A DNA stretch of 64,000 nt. Origin: Lewinellaceae bacterium (lineage in GTDB: Bacteria; Bacteroidota; Bacteroidia; Chitinophagales; Saprospiraceae). The notes below the pieces were generated by a model, which worked only from the letters and a program-made list of their open reading frames with translations, was not told the DNA's origin and did no database searches. Both the position numbers and the translations under genes were made by a program. Of the stretch, positions 44,231 through 53,054 are shown in pieces. The stretch's first letter is position 1; each line of letters opens with the position of its first letter. The DNA is taken from NCBI GenBank assembly GCA_020636225.1, contig JACJYI010000009.1, positions 62,001-126,000 of the forward strand, read 5' to 3'.

Positions 44231-45517
44231 TTACAACATCCACCGCAACGCCAGCCCGGCCCAGTCGCCTCTTCGGATGGCACCGAGCCCGGATTGCGTG
44301 AAGTAGGAATTCACCTCGGCACCGTCGCCGGCATGACCGGCCTGGCCCTGGCGGAACGTGTAGTGCAGTTGGAGGACGGTCCTGGCGTTGAACCACCAGT
44401 TGACCCCGGGCTCAAAGTAGAACTCCCGGCCAGCCGGAGCCTGTGCCCCCACGGCGAGCCCCTGGTCGTTCTCACTCATCCCGCCATAGAAAAAGGCCCA
44501 GGCCACCGTCGGTTCCAGGTGGCCCAGATGGTCGAGGGAAATATTGACCCCGGCTCGCAGGTGGCCGGTGCGACTGACGTATTGGTCACCGTTGAAGATC
44601 GGATCACCACCCGAAGGCAAGATGTCCCGGCCCAGCCAGTGGATCTCACCGTCCAGCTGGAAAGGACCGTGATTCCACAGCAGGTCCAGCCCGTAGGTCC
44701 AGGACCGCACGTAGAAGGCCTGGCCCCGGCCCAGGGAACCACCCACGCCTACCGTCAATCCCTGTCGCTTGCCGAAATAGTTGATGCGATGGGACAGCGA
44801 ATAACCTTCACTTTCCGGATCACCCCAGGTGCCGGCGATCCGACCTACTCCAAGCAGGGGAAAATTTCCAGGATAGCCCTGGTCGGGGTTGAACAGGCCG
44901 GCATCCCAGCGCAACCAGGCCTTGTCTGACCCCAGGCGCATCTGGCAACCGGCATTGATCCCGGCAGCCCGCCCCGGATTGCTGTACACCATGTGCTCAC
45001 GGAGGTAATTCTGGTCCATGGTCTTCTCGATGGAATTGACCGCAAATCCGCTGGTGATGCTCTCACGGCCATACTGGGGGCGGAAATACCCGGCCGTCAG
45101 ATGGATCCCCTTGCCATCCCTGCGGATGCCCCAGGTCACAAAGGCATCGAGGATGCCCACGCCGGGGAAGGCACCGTTATTCGCTCCACCTGTGGTACCG
45201 GCCAGGGCATCATGCCCGATCTGGTCAAAGGCCAGGATGGCGGTGTAGTGCAGGCGTGGCAGGATCTCCCCTTTCAGGCCAACCCTGGCCCGGCGCACCT
45301 GGGTGTTCCAGATGGAATGTTGCGAATGGTATCGGGGGAATGGCCCTCCGCTGAAGGTGCGGGTGCGCGGTGTGTACGTCCCCCAAACCTGCATCATCAC
45401 GATGGGCTCCGGGCGGGAGGGCTTCCAGGTTCGGAGATCGACGGGAGCATCCTGGGCATGGACGGGAATCACCCATCCCGGGGTGGCTAGGATGAACAGC
45501 AGGGAGACAAGACGCAT
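44231..45517 (-). CDS. Outer-membrane porin, phosphate-selective porin O/P-like
   Basis: 428 residues. A signal peptide (MRLVSLLFILATPGWVIPVHA) is followed by a long series of amphipathic strands, with RARVGLKGEILPRLHYTAIL, GYFRPQYGRESIT and a final strand WAGLALRWML. Proteins of this group form trimeric barrels that favour anions. It ends a row of eight same-strand genes for sulfur transport and oxidation (60-bp gap to the transporter upstream). A role in letting thiosulfate or another sulfur oxyanion cross the outer membrane is a reasonable inference. Confidence 0.8.
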   Translation of the reverse strand: MRLVSLLFILATPGWVIPVHAQDAPVDLRTWKPSRPEPIVMMQVWGTYTPRTRTFSGGPFPRYHSQHSIWNTQVRRARVGLKGEILPRLHYTAILAFDQIGHDALAGTTGGANNGAFPGVGILDAFVTWGIRRDGKGIHLTAGYFRPQYGRESITSGFAVNSIEKTMDQNYLREHMVYSNPGRAAGINAGCQMRLGSDKAWLRWDAGLFNPDQGYPGNFPLLGVGRIAGTWGDPESEGYSLSHRINYFGKRQGLTVGVGGSLGRGQAFYVRSWTYGLDLLWNHGPFQLDGEIHWLGRDILPSGGDPIFNGDQYVSRTGHLRAGVNISLDHLGHLEPTVAWAFFYGGMSENDQGLAVGAQAPAGREFYFEPGVNWWFNARTVLQLHYTFRQGQAGHAGDGAEVNSYFTQSGLGAIRRGDWAGLALRWML

Positions 45518-45577
45518 GATGGAACGATGTTATTCAATAAAATGGCAATGGGCATGCCATAAACCGGATCGCAAGGC

Positions 45578-45991
45578 CTAATGCGGCAATTTGTCTGCCA
45601 CAGCCCCATAGGCCCAGGTACCGATGGTGGCACCGACCAGATAAATGAGGATGACCCAGAACCCGTTCCCCAGCAATACCCACATCGGACCCGGACAGGC
45701 CCCGGTGATCGCCCAGCCGATCCCGAACAGGGATCCGGCCAGCAGATGGCGCTTCATGTTGAAGGGCATCGGGGTATAGGAGACTTCTACCCCAGTCCAG
45801 GTCTTGACGTGCCGGTTCTTCAAGATGAACATCGCGACAGCTCCAACGGCCACGGCCACGCCGATCACGCCGTACATGTGAAAGGATTCGAAACGGAACA
45901 TTTCGGTAATGCGAAACCAGGAGATCACCTCCGACTTGGTCATGATGATCCCGAAGGGGATCCCGATCAGAAAAAAGGCAAGATTCTTCAT
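45578..45991 (-). CDS. YeeE/YedE-type sulfur transporter, small half
   Basis: 137 residues, four hydrophobic helices. The family core motif is clear: SLFGIGWAITGACPGPMWVLLGNG, where the Cys of GACPGP is the conserved YeeE/YedE cysteine used to pass thiosulfate or sulfane sulfur in TsuA-like proteins. This fits the DUF6691 half of a split transporter. The other half is encoded 18 bp upstream, so they likely form one unit in the inner membrane. Confidence 0.88.
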   Translation of the reverse strand: MKNLAFFLIGIPFGIIMTKSEVISWFRITEMFRFESFHMYGVIGVAVAVGAVAMFILKNRHVKTWTGVEVSYTPMPFNMKRHLLAGSLFGIGWAITGACPGPMWVLLGNGFWVILIYLVGATIGTWAYGAVADKLPH

Positions 45992-46009
45992 AGCACAGTC
46001 CCGTTCAGA

Positions 46010-46594
46010 TTAGAGAAAATAAGGAAGGATATAGGGCAGGACCAACCAGGTCATGAACAGCCCTCCGATGAAAAAGCCGATCACCGTCACCAGGGAAGGC
46101 AGCGAGAGATGCGACAGACCGGTAATGGCATGCCCGCTGGTACACCCTTCACCGTAACGGGATCCGAATCCCACAAAAAACCCTCCCACCAGGGCGAGAA
46201 GGATGCCTTTCCAGTTGGCAAAATTGAACAGGGTCGTGGGCACAAATCCCATACCCGTTTCATCCGATGCGGGATAATCGATCCCCAGTCCGGCCAGGTA
46301 TTGGATGGTCGCATCGGATATGGCCACCGGCTCGGGACTTCTCAGGAGGTGAGCAGAGATCACACCGCCGAGGACCCCACCGGCCACAAACAGCATCCGC
46401 CAGCGCTCCCCCTTGGTATCGATCCGAAAATAGGGGATCCGTTTTCCGGCACCCGCCCAGGTACACAGCACCTTGAACGATGAGGACACACCGAACTTTT
46501 GCCCCATGAGGGTCATGCTGATCGAGAGGGCGGCGATCGCCAATCCTCCGATTGCCCAATGCCAGGGCTGACTGATCCAATTGATGATATCCAT
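46010..46594 (-). CDS. YeeE/YedE-type sulfur transporter, large half
   Basis: 194 residues from the ATG at 46594 (MDIINWISQPWHWAIGG); the frame is open to 46654, but the extra 20 residues are hydrophilic and precede the first helix. Five or so transmembrane helices. Motif GGFFVGFGSRYGEGCTSGHAI carries the conserved Cys (GCTSGH) typical of the family; a second Cys is in FKVLCTWAGAG. It pairs with the DUF6691-like half downstream to import sulfur species such as thiosulfate. Located between an MBL-rhodanese gene and the porin on the same strand. Confidence 0.88.
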   Translation of the reverse strand: MDIINWISQPWHWAIGGLAIAALSISMTLMGQKFGVSSSFKVLCTWAGAGKRIPYFRIDTKGERWRMLFVAGGVLGGVISAHLLRSPEPVAISDATIQYLAGLGIDYPASDETGMGFVPTTLFNFANWKGILLALVGGFFVGFGSRYGEGCTSGHAITGLSHLSLPSLVTVIGFFIGGLFMTWLVLPYILPYFL

Positions 46595-46746
46595 ATATGT
46601 GTGAACTATTGATCCATGACTTGCAAAACAGAATCTGGAAGGTGTTTCATCCACGCGGCCGGCGTAGATGTGGTTGTACCCCGCAAACTCCTCTCAATCT
46701 ACAAAAAACCGAAGAATGCAACGACTGTCCTGTGATGGAAATCACA

Positions 46747-46776
46747 AAGGGGTTGACGATCGCTCGTCAACCCCTT
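46747..46776 (-). terminator. Perfect 13-bp hairpin in the sulfur gene row
   Basis: AAGGGGTTGACGA and its exact complement are separated by TCGC. It lies 22 bp after the stop of the MBL-rhodanese gene (minus strand), before the transporters. The T tract is weak, so it may cause partial termination or stabilise the upstream mRNA and divide the cluster into two expression levels. Confidence 0.65.
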
Positions 46777-46798
46777 GGCTCGTTCACATACAATCCGG

Positions 46799-48208
46799 CT
46801 ACAGCTCGGTCACCTGTTCGCGGAATTCCGTCCGCTTCAATGGTGTTTCAGACAGTTTCTCGAATCCACCGGGGATGTTCACCACATCCGAGATGCCCCT
46901 TGCCTTCAGAATGGATCCGGCAATGACCGAGCGATAACCGGTGGCGCAGTACAGGATGTACTGGTTCTCCGGCTTCAGGTCATTCATGTTCCGATTGATG
47001 AAATCCAGTGGGAAGCTGGTGGCACCCAGGATATGCTCGGCATTGTACTCACTGGCCTTGCGGACATCGAGTACGCGCAGATTCTTGCCATCAAACTGGT
47101 TGGCCAGCATCTCGGGCGTCCATTCTTCCAGGACATCCACTTCCTCGCCGGCATCCTTCCAGGCCTGGAACCCTCCTTCGAGGAATCCGATAGGGTTGTC
47201 ATACCCTACCCGGGCCAGGCGGACTACCACCTCATCTTCCCGGCCTGGTTCGGCCACGATGAGGATGGGTTGCTTCAGGTCGGTGATCAAGGCACCGACC
47301 CAGGGGGCAAAGCTGCCATCCACGCCGATGAAGATCGAACCGGGGATGAAGCCCTTGATGAACTCTGTCTGGTGACGAGTATCCAGCACCAGGGCATGTT
47401 CCCCTTCCCATGCAGCCTTGAAGGCCCGTACGCTGAGGGGTTGTGACCCCCGCTCACGGACCACCTCGATGGATTCATATCCCATCTTGTTCATGACCGC
47501 ATTCTTGGGGAAGTACTGGGGAGGTTCCACCAGGCCGGTGGTCACTTCCTTGATGAACTCTTCCCGGGTCATGTCCGCCCGCAGGGCATAGTTCAGCTTC
47601 TTCTGGTCGCCCAGCTTGCCCTGGGTCTCCTTGCTCATTTTCTTGCCACATGCCGATCCGGCACCATGGCCGGGATAGACGATCACCTCATCGGCCAGTG
47701 GCATGATCTTGTTGCGTAGGCTGTCGAACAGGTACCCCGCCAGGTCCTCCCGGGTCAGGTTGGACTTGATGGCCAGGTCAGGACGACCGACATCGCCCAG
47801 GAAGAGAGTGTCTCCCGTGAAGATGGCATAGTCCTTACCGTTCTCATCGCGCAGGAGGTAGGTCGTACTTTCCATGGTATGACCGGGCGTATGCAACACC
47901 ACGATTGAAATTTTGCCAACGTGCAGTACTTCTCCATCGGTGGCCACATGAGCCTTGAAGTTGGGCTGGGCCGTCGGTCCATAGACGATGGTCGCACCCG
48001 TCTGCTTGGCCAGGTCGAGGTGACCGGATACAAAGTCGGCGTGGAAGTGGGTCTCCAACACATACTTGATGGTCGCCCCGTCCGCCTTGGCCCGTTCGAT
48101 ATAGGGCTCGGTCTCCCGAAGGGGGTCGATCACCAGGGCTTCACCCTCACTTTCAATATAATAGGCCGCCTCGGCCAGACATCCGGTATACAATTGTTCT
48201 ACACGCAT
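46799..48208 (-). CDS. CstB-like persulfide dioxygenase-rhodanese fusion
   Basis: 469 residues, cytoplasmic. An N-terminal metallo-beta-lactamase domain (about 1-240) has H54, H56, D58 and H63 in THFHADFVSGH, then LHTPGHT and YPGHGAGSACG. The absence of the second His in HxHxDH (HADF) is typical of mononuclear-iron persulfide dioxygenases. A central rhodanese-like domain lacks its Cys (LIVAEPGRE). The C-terminal rhodanese has an active Cys (ILYCATGYRS). This three-domain plan is that of Staphylococcus aureus CstB, which oxidises persulfides to sulfite and thiosulfate. A close paralogue begins the cluster. Confidence 0.9.
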   Translation of the reverse strand: MRVEQLYTGCLAEAAYYIESEGEALVIDPLRETEPYIERAKADGATIKYVLETHFHADFVSGHLDLAKQTGATIVYGPTAQPNFKAHVATDGEVLHVGKISIVVLHTPGHTMESTTYLLRDENGKDYAIFTGDTLFLGDVGRPDLAIKSNLTREDLAGYLFDSLRNKIMPLADEVIVYPGHGAGSACGKKMSKETQGKLGDQKKLNYALRADMTREEFIKEVTTGLVEPPQYFPKNAVMNKMGYESIEVVRERGSQPLSVRAFKAAWEGEHALVLDTRHQTEFIKGFIPGSIFIGVDGSFAPWVGALITDLKQPILIVAEPGREDEVVVRLARVGYDNPIGFLEGGFQAWKDAGEEVDVLEEWTPEMLANQFDGKNLRVLDVRKASEYNAEHILGATSFPLDFINRNMNDLKPENQYILYCATGYRSVIAGSILKARGISDVVNIPGGFEKLSETPLKRTEFREQVTEL

Positions 48209-48334
48209 TTGTGGAATGGTTTGTTGTGATCAATCAGATTTCATGTGCTGATGCATGGCATCAACCACTCCATAAAATTACAGGGAACGGGAGGGGCAGA
48301 TTGTGATCGCTGTCACGAAAAAATCTGATGCCGG

Positions 48335-50128
48335 TCAGTCCCGGGCGATCATTTCATTGGGCTGTTCGACGACCGGCAGGCGGTCATCCTGCTGACACTC
48401 CCAGAAGATCCTGGCTGTGCACTGTTCGCAACGAGCAGGGTCCAGTAGAGGATAAATAGCGGCCAGGGCCTGCTTCTTCGTGGAAAAGAAATGGTCCGTC
48501 CCGATCTGCTCCTTGATCCCCGACCGGAACAGTATATCCTGGGCCACGATCTTCATGCCGGTAATATAAAGGTCGCCTCCGCGGCTCCTCAGCCGCTCGG
48601 ATTCGTGGAGCAGCCACTCTGCTCCGGCGAGGTCCACAAAGTTGATCCCGTCGGCGAGGAGCAGGACCCGATGGGTCCCTTCATCCCGCAAGGCCTCAAA
48701 AAACCCTTCAATATGGTCGATGGCACCATAGAAGAGGGATCCATCAATTCGCACCACCTTGAGTTGCGGACATTGGGCAATATGGTCCTGGCGCTCAGTA
48801 TTGAGAAAGTGATGGCGCACATCCTTCTGGTCCGGCGCCATGATGGCGATATGTGGCTTGGAGGTACGACGCAGGTAAAAGAACAGGGAAAGGAATATCC
48901 CGATATAGATGGCGAATTCCAGTTCGAAGAACAGGGTGGCCAGGAAGGTGGCGATCAATACGGTCGCCTCACTGCCACTGGCCCGGATGACCTTTTTGAT
49001 CTCCTGGAAGTTGATCAGGTTATAGGCCACGATCAGGATCACCCCGCCCATGGCGGCAATGGGCAGATAGGCGCTGAGGGGGGCAATGAACAACACAATC
49101 AGGATCAGCATCAGGGAGGCGAACACCGCCGCCAGCGGGGTCTTGGCCCCGGCATCAAAATTCACGCCTGAGCGGGTAAAGGAACCGCTGCCCGGGTAGC
49201 AGGAAAAGAAACTGCCGACGATATACGCCAGGCCTTGTCCGATAAACTCCTGGTTGCTGTCCAGGCGTTGCTGGGAGCGCAGGGCGATAGATCGACCAAT
49301 GGCGGTGGCTTCGATCAGTCCCAACAGGGCAATGGCAAAGCCACTGCTGCCCAGTTTGGTGATGTTAGCCAGGGTGAGATCCGGCACCCGGAATGGTGGC
49401 AAATGCGCAGGCATCTGCCCCACCAGGGGAATCCCCTTGTCGGCAGCCCCCAGGAAATAGGTCACCACGCTGGCGACCACCATGCCCGTGAGAAAGGGAG
49501 GAACTTTCTTTACCCAGCGCTTCAACACCAGGGCGATCACCATGGTCAATCCGGCCACCAGGAGGATCCAGGGATTGATCAGGGTAAAATGTGTGATGAT
49601 ATACCCGACCGTATCATGAAACGCCAGCCCGTTGGGCATTTTCAAGCCCAGCACATGCTTGAGCTGACTGATGCCAATCAGCAGGGCCGCACCGGCCGTA
49701 AACCCGACCACCACACTACTGGACACAAAATTGACCAGGGTACCAAACCGGGCCAGCCCCATCAACAGCCGGAACGACCCGGCGATAAAGGCCAGTACAA
49801 TGGCCAGGTTGACATACTCCATAGTACCCGGCTCGGCCAGGACGGACAGTGTGGCAAAAACGATCAGGGAGATCGTCGTCGTCGGACCCGAGATCAAATG
49901 CCAGGAGGAGCCAAACAGGGCCGCGATGATCGGCGGGATCATCGCGGTATACAGACCATAGATCGGCGGCAGGCCTGCGATCATCGCAAATGCCACACCT
50001 TGCGGCAAGACAATGATGGCACCGGTCATGGCTGCCAGAACATCAGACTTCAGCGTCCGTGTGGTGACCATGGGCCACCATTGGAGAAAAGGAAACAACT
50101 TCGGCCAAATGCCTGCCGGTACATTCAT
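48335..50128 (-). CDS. SulP-family sulfate permease with STAS domain
   Basis: 597 residues. Ten to twelve hydrophobic helices with the SLC26/SulP signature near the N-terminus (LPQGVAFAMIAGLPPIYGLYTAMIPPIIAALFGSS) and SCYPGSGSFTRSGVNFDAG. The cytoplasmic STAS domain is at about 445-555 (VVRIDGSLFYGAIDHIEGFF). It ends in an unusual Cys-bearing tail (RCEQCTARIFWECQ). SulP proteins move sulfate or bicarbonate. Its start lies 17 bp after the SoeA-like gene, so in this context sulfate export (or exchange) after sulfite oxidation is plausible; the direction cannot be read from sequence. Confidence 0.9.
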   Translation of the reverse strand: MNVPAGIWPKLFPFLQWWPMVTTRTLKSDVLAAMTGAIIVLPQGVAFAMIAGLPPIYGLYTAMIPPIIAALFGSSWHLISGPTTTISLIVFATLSVLAEPGTMEYVNLAIVLAFIAGSFRLLMGLARFGTLVNFVSSSVVVGFTAGAALLIGISQLKHVLGLKMPNGLAFHDTVGYIITHFTLINPWILLVAGLTMVIALVLKRWVKKVPPFLTGMVVASVVTYFLGAADKGIPLVGQMPAHLPPFRVPDLTLANITKLGSSGFAIALLGLIEATAIGRSIALRSQQRLDSNQEFIGQGLAYIVGSFFSCYPGSGSFTRSGVNFDAGAKTPLAAVFASLMLILIVLFIAPLSAYLPIAAMGGVILIVAYNLINFQEIKKVIRASGSEATVLIATFLATLFFELEFAIYIGIFLSLFFYLRRTSKPHIAIMAPDQKDVRHHFLNTERQDHIAQCPQLKVVRIDGSLFYGAIDHIEGFFEALRDEGTHRVLLLADGINFVDLAGAEWLLHESERLRSRGGDLYITGMKIVAQDILFRSGIKEQIGTDHFFSTKKQALAAIYPLLDPARCEQCTARIFWECQQDDRLPVVEQPNEMIARD

Positions 50129-50145
50129 ATGGTGAACACAATCTT

Positions 50146-53040
50146 TTATTGACCCACGCCTTCTTTTAATGAGCCATTTTCATTCACATTGTCGAGGTAG
50201 TACAATTCATCCACCGGACGAAGGGCTCGCTTGAACCACAACGGGCGGCGCAGTCCACCCGGACCGGGAGCCGGTCGGGTCATCTTCAGCCATTCCCGAT
50301 ACACCTCCATCGACTTGTTGGTATCCACAAAGATATCGCCATAGGCATCCTCCGGTCCGGCCTTCTCGATCCGCACCCGCTGGTGCCAGCAGTGCATCCC
50401 GGATATCGGATCCGGATGGACAGGGAAGGTGATGTTCTGGTGTACCCCGCCATCACTCCAGAAGATCCGGCTCGAATCCTTGTCGGCACTGGCAAACGGC
50501 TTGATGCCACTGATGGTGGACATCTTCCAGCCACCCTGGCCATCGTTCTTGATGGCAACGGTATTCGTTGCCCAGCGGTTGCCGATCTTGTCCTCCGGAC
50601 GACGCCAGCGACCCAGGTGATGGGAGCAGGCCACGACACCGGGCTTCATGCCCTCGGTCACCCAGACCTTGTCGACAAAGTAGCCGATATCCGTATTCAT
50701 CTTGACCAGGTCACCGGTCTTCAGCCCAAACTTCTGCGCATCCTGCGGATGCATCCACACGGGGTTCCGGTTGGAGATCTCGTAGAGCCATTTGGCATTT
50801 CCCGACCGGGAGTGGATCAATGTGGGCAGGCGGAAGGTCGGTACCAGCACATATTCGCCCTTGCTCTTGTCCAGTGTCTCGGGATGGATGTGGCTCTTGA
50901 CATAGGTCGGCAGCGCATATTCCGGCCAGCCCCAGTCGATCATGGTCTTGGAGAAGAACTCATTCTTCCTGGATGGCGTGGGGAATCCTTCCACTGCCTT
51001 GCCCTTGACCATGATGCCCACCGGCTTGCCACCCTTGGTGATGACCTGGGTCTTCGGATCCACGACCGATCCTTCCAGTACCTCCGGCTTCACTTCGTTG
51101 AGGTTCTGGTGATAGCAATGCGGTTCGATCTCGAAGGCCCCGTACTTCTTCATGTAGTCCAGCGGATTCATGCCCTGCTTCTGCGCAGCTTCCGGCAGGC
51201 CGGGCACGCGCTCGAAGATGTACTGGTAATACTCGTCGATGGTCACTTTTTCCCCAGGGCGGTAGGGCGAAATGAAATGCTGCTTGATGCCCAGGCTACC
51301 ATCGGGGTCGATGCGCCAACTGAGCTCGATCCAGAATTCATCTTCTTCCCATACCTCACCCGGATTCGCTTCATAGGTAAAGGTCACCGGTTTCCCGTTG
51401 CGACGGGCAGCTTCACGCAGAACCGGCTGACGGAAGGCGATCCACTTGCCTGAATGGGTCTCATAACTGTTGATGTCATGACGCTCACTGGCCAGGCCCA
51501 TGGGGAGGACATAGTCGGCAAAGAAGGCCGTCTCACTCCAGGTCGGGGTCAGCGCGGCATGCAGGCCAAACTTCGACTCGTCACTGAAGGCCTCGATCCA
51601 AGAGAAGCCGTCGGGATAGGTCCAGACGGGGTTGAACACCCGGCTGAAATACACGTCCATCTTTCCACGCCCTTCCTTGAGGAAGTGCGGCAGCAGGAAG
51701 CTCATCTCGAAGAAGGCCAGGGGGTATTCATTGGGGAAGTGCAATTCATTCCAGAACTTCTGTGCCGGTGGCTTGGCAAAGAAGCTCGGCTTGAACTTGT
51801 TCCACTCGCTGGGCATGGTCCCGCCCTTGGTCCCCACGCTGCCGGTCAGGACATTAAGGAAGTGCAGGGTGCGGGCTACGGCCCATCCGCCCAGATTGCC
51901 TGAACCGGCACTGCGCCAGTTGTGGGTGGCAAACTGTTCACCCGCTTCGCCGATCAGGCGGGCGGTTTCCCGGATCATTTCCGGGCGCACGCCACTTTCC
52001 TCGTAGGCGTATTCGGGGGTGTACTCCGCATAGGTCTCTTTCAGCTTCTCGATATAGTTCTCAAAGGTCACCGGCACGCCCGGATGCATGTGCTCGAGAT
52101 ATTCCTGCCAGTTGACCCAATTCTCCATATAGGCCCGGTTGTACAGACCTTCATCGAGGATGATCTTGGCCATGGCCAGGAGGACGGCCGCTTCCGAACC
52201 CGGATAGGACGGCATCCAGTAGTCGCTCATGCTGGCCGTGTTCGACAGACGGGGGTCCATCACCATCAGCTTGGCGCCCTTCATCTTGGCCTCGATGATC
52301 CGCTGGGCATGGGGGTTGAAATAGTGCCCGCTCTCCAGGTGAGCGGAGATCAGGAGAATGACCTTGGCGTTGGTGTGGTCCGGACTGGGGCGATCGTACC
52401 CGTACCAGATGGCATAGCCAAAGCGTGCCCCGGAGGAACAGATATTGGTATGGCTGTTGTGTCCATCCACGTTCCAGGCCTGCAGGATGCGATCCATATA
52501 CCCCTCGTGACCGGGACGGCCGACGTGGTAGGCGATCTCGTTGTTGCGTCCCTCCTGCAAGGCCTTGCGGATCCGTCCGGCAATATCATCCAGCACCGAA
52601 TCCCAGCTCACCCGCTCCCATTCACCGGAGCCGCGCTTCCCTTTCCGCTTCAGGGGATAGAGGATGCGATCCGGGTCGGTGATCTGGTTGATGGTGGCCG
52701 GACCCTTGGCGCAGTTGCGTCCGCGACTGGCCGGATGGTAGGGGTTGCCTTCAAACTTGCGTACCTGTCCCGTCTCCTTGTCAATGAATGCTGTCAGTCC
52801 GCAGGCACTCTCGCAGTTGAAACAGGTGGTGGGCACGATCTGATAGTGCTTCTTTTCCCTTCGAGGATGGGCCTTGGCCTCATACTCCACCCAATCATCC
52901 CATTGTTCCGGCGGGGGAAAGTTGGTCAGATCGGTGGTCTGGGTCAGGTGAGGCAGATCGAGGTCCCGGTCCTTGTGGAGGTTGGGAATGATGCCGATCG
53001 ATTCGGCGATCCGTTCGATGAATCCAGGTTTCTTTGTCAT
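50146..53040 (-). CDS. SoeA/PsrA-like molybdopterin oxidoreductase catalytic subunit
   Basis: 964 residues of the complex iron-sulfur molybdoenzyme (DMSO reductase) family. The N-terminal [4Fe-4S] site uses Cys73, Cys76, Cys80 (TTCFNCESACG) and Cys110 (GRNCAKGPAT). A likely Mo ligand is Cys201 in HTNICSSGARFGY. Bis-MGD-binding motifs follow (MDPRLSNTASMSDYW, then a C-terminal domain from about 740). There is no twin-arginine signal, so it faces the cytoplasm like sulfite dehydrogenase SoeA and unlike periplasmic PhsA/PsrA. It is 14 bp downstream of its Fe-S/membrane partner. Sulfite oxidation to sulfate is the favoured role; polysulfide or tetrathionate chemistry remains possible. Confidence 0.9.
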   Translation of the reverse strand: MTKKPGFIERIAESIGIIPNLHKDRDLDLPHLTQTTDLTNFPPPEQWDDWVEYEAKAHPRREKKHYQIVPTTCFNCESACGLTAFIDKETGQVRKFEGNPYHPASRGRNCAKGPATINQITDPDRILYPLKRKGKRGSGEWERVSWDSVLDDIAGRIRKALQEGRNNEIAYHVGRPGHEGYMDRILQAWNVDGHNSHTNICSSGARFGYAIWYGYDRPSPDHTNAKVILLISAHLESGHYFNPHAQRIIEAKMKGAKLMVMDPRLSNTASMSDYWMPSYPGSEAAVLLAMAKIILDEGLYNRAYMENWVNWQEYLEHMHPGVPVTFENYIEKLKETYAEYTPEYAYEESGVRPEMIRETARLIGEAGEQFATHNWRSAGSGNLGGWAVARTLHFLNVLTGSVGTKGGTMPSEWNKFKPSFFAKPPAQKFWNELHFPNEYPLAFFEMSFLLPHFLKEGRGKMDVYFSRVFNPVWTYPDGFSWIEAFSDESKFGLHAALTPTWSETAFFADYVLPMGLASERHDINSYETHSGKWIAFRQPVLREAARRNGKPVTFTYEANPGEVWEEDEFWIELSWRIDPDGSLGIKQHFISPYRPGEKVTIDEYYQYIFERVPGLPEAAQKQGMNPLDYMKKYGAFEIEPHCYHQNLNEVKPEVLEGSVVDPKTQVITKGGKPVGIMVKGKAVEGFPTPSRKNEFFSKTMIDWGWPEYALPTYVKSHIHPETLDKSKGEYVLVPTFRLPTLIHSRSGNAKWLYEISNRNPVWMHPQDAQKFGLKTGDLVKMNTDIGYFVDKVWVTEGMKPGVVACSHHLGRWRRPEDKIGNRWATNTVAIKNDGQGGWKMSTISGIKPFASADKDSSRIFWSDGGVHQNITFPVHPDPISGMHCWHQRVRIEKAGPEDAYGDIFVDTNKSMEVYREWLKMTRPAPGPGGLRRPLWFKRALRPVDELYYLDNVNENGSLKEGVGQ

Positions 53041-53054
53041 AGCCTGTGATCGGT

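Noticed and set aside
50146..53040. Calling the molybdoenzyme a nitrate reductase or formate dehydrogenase
   Set aside because: No selenocysteine or His-Cys formate motif is seen; the Cys-ligand segment, the NrfD-type partner and the sulfur gene context fit the PsrA/SoeA side better.
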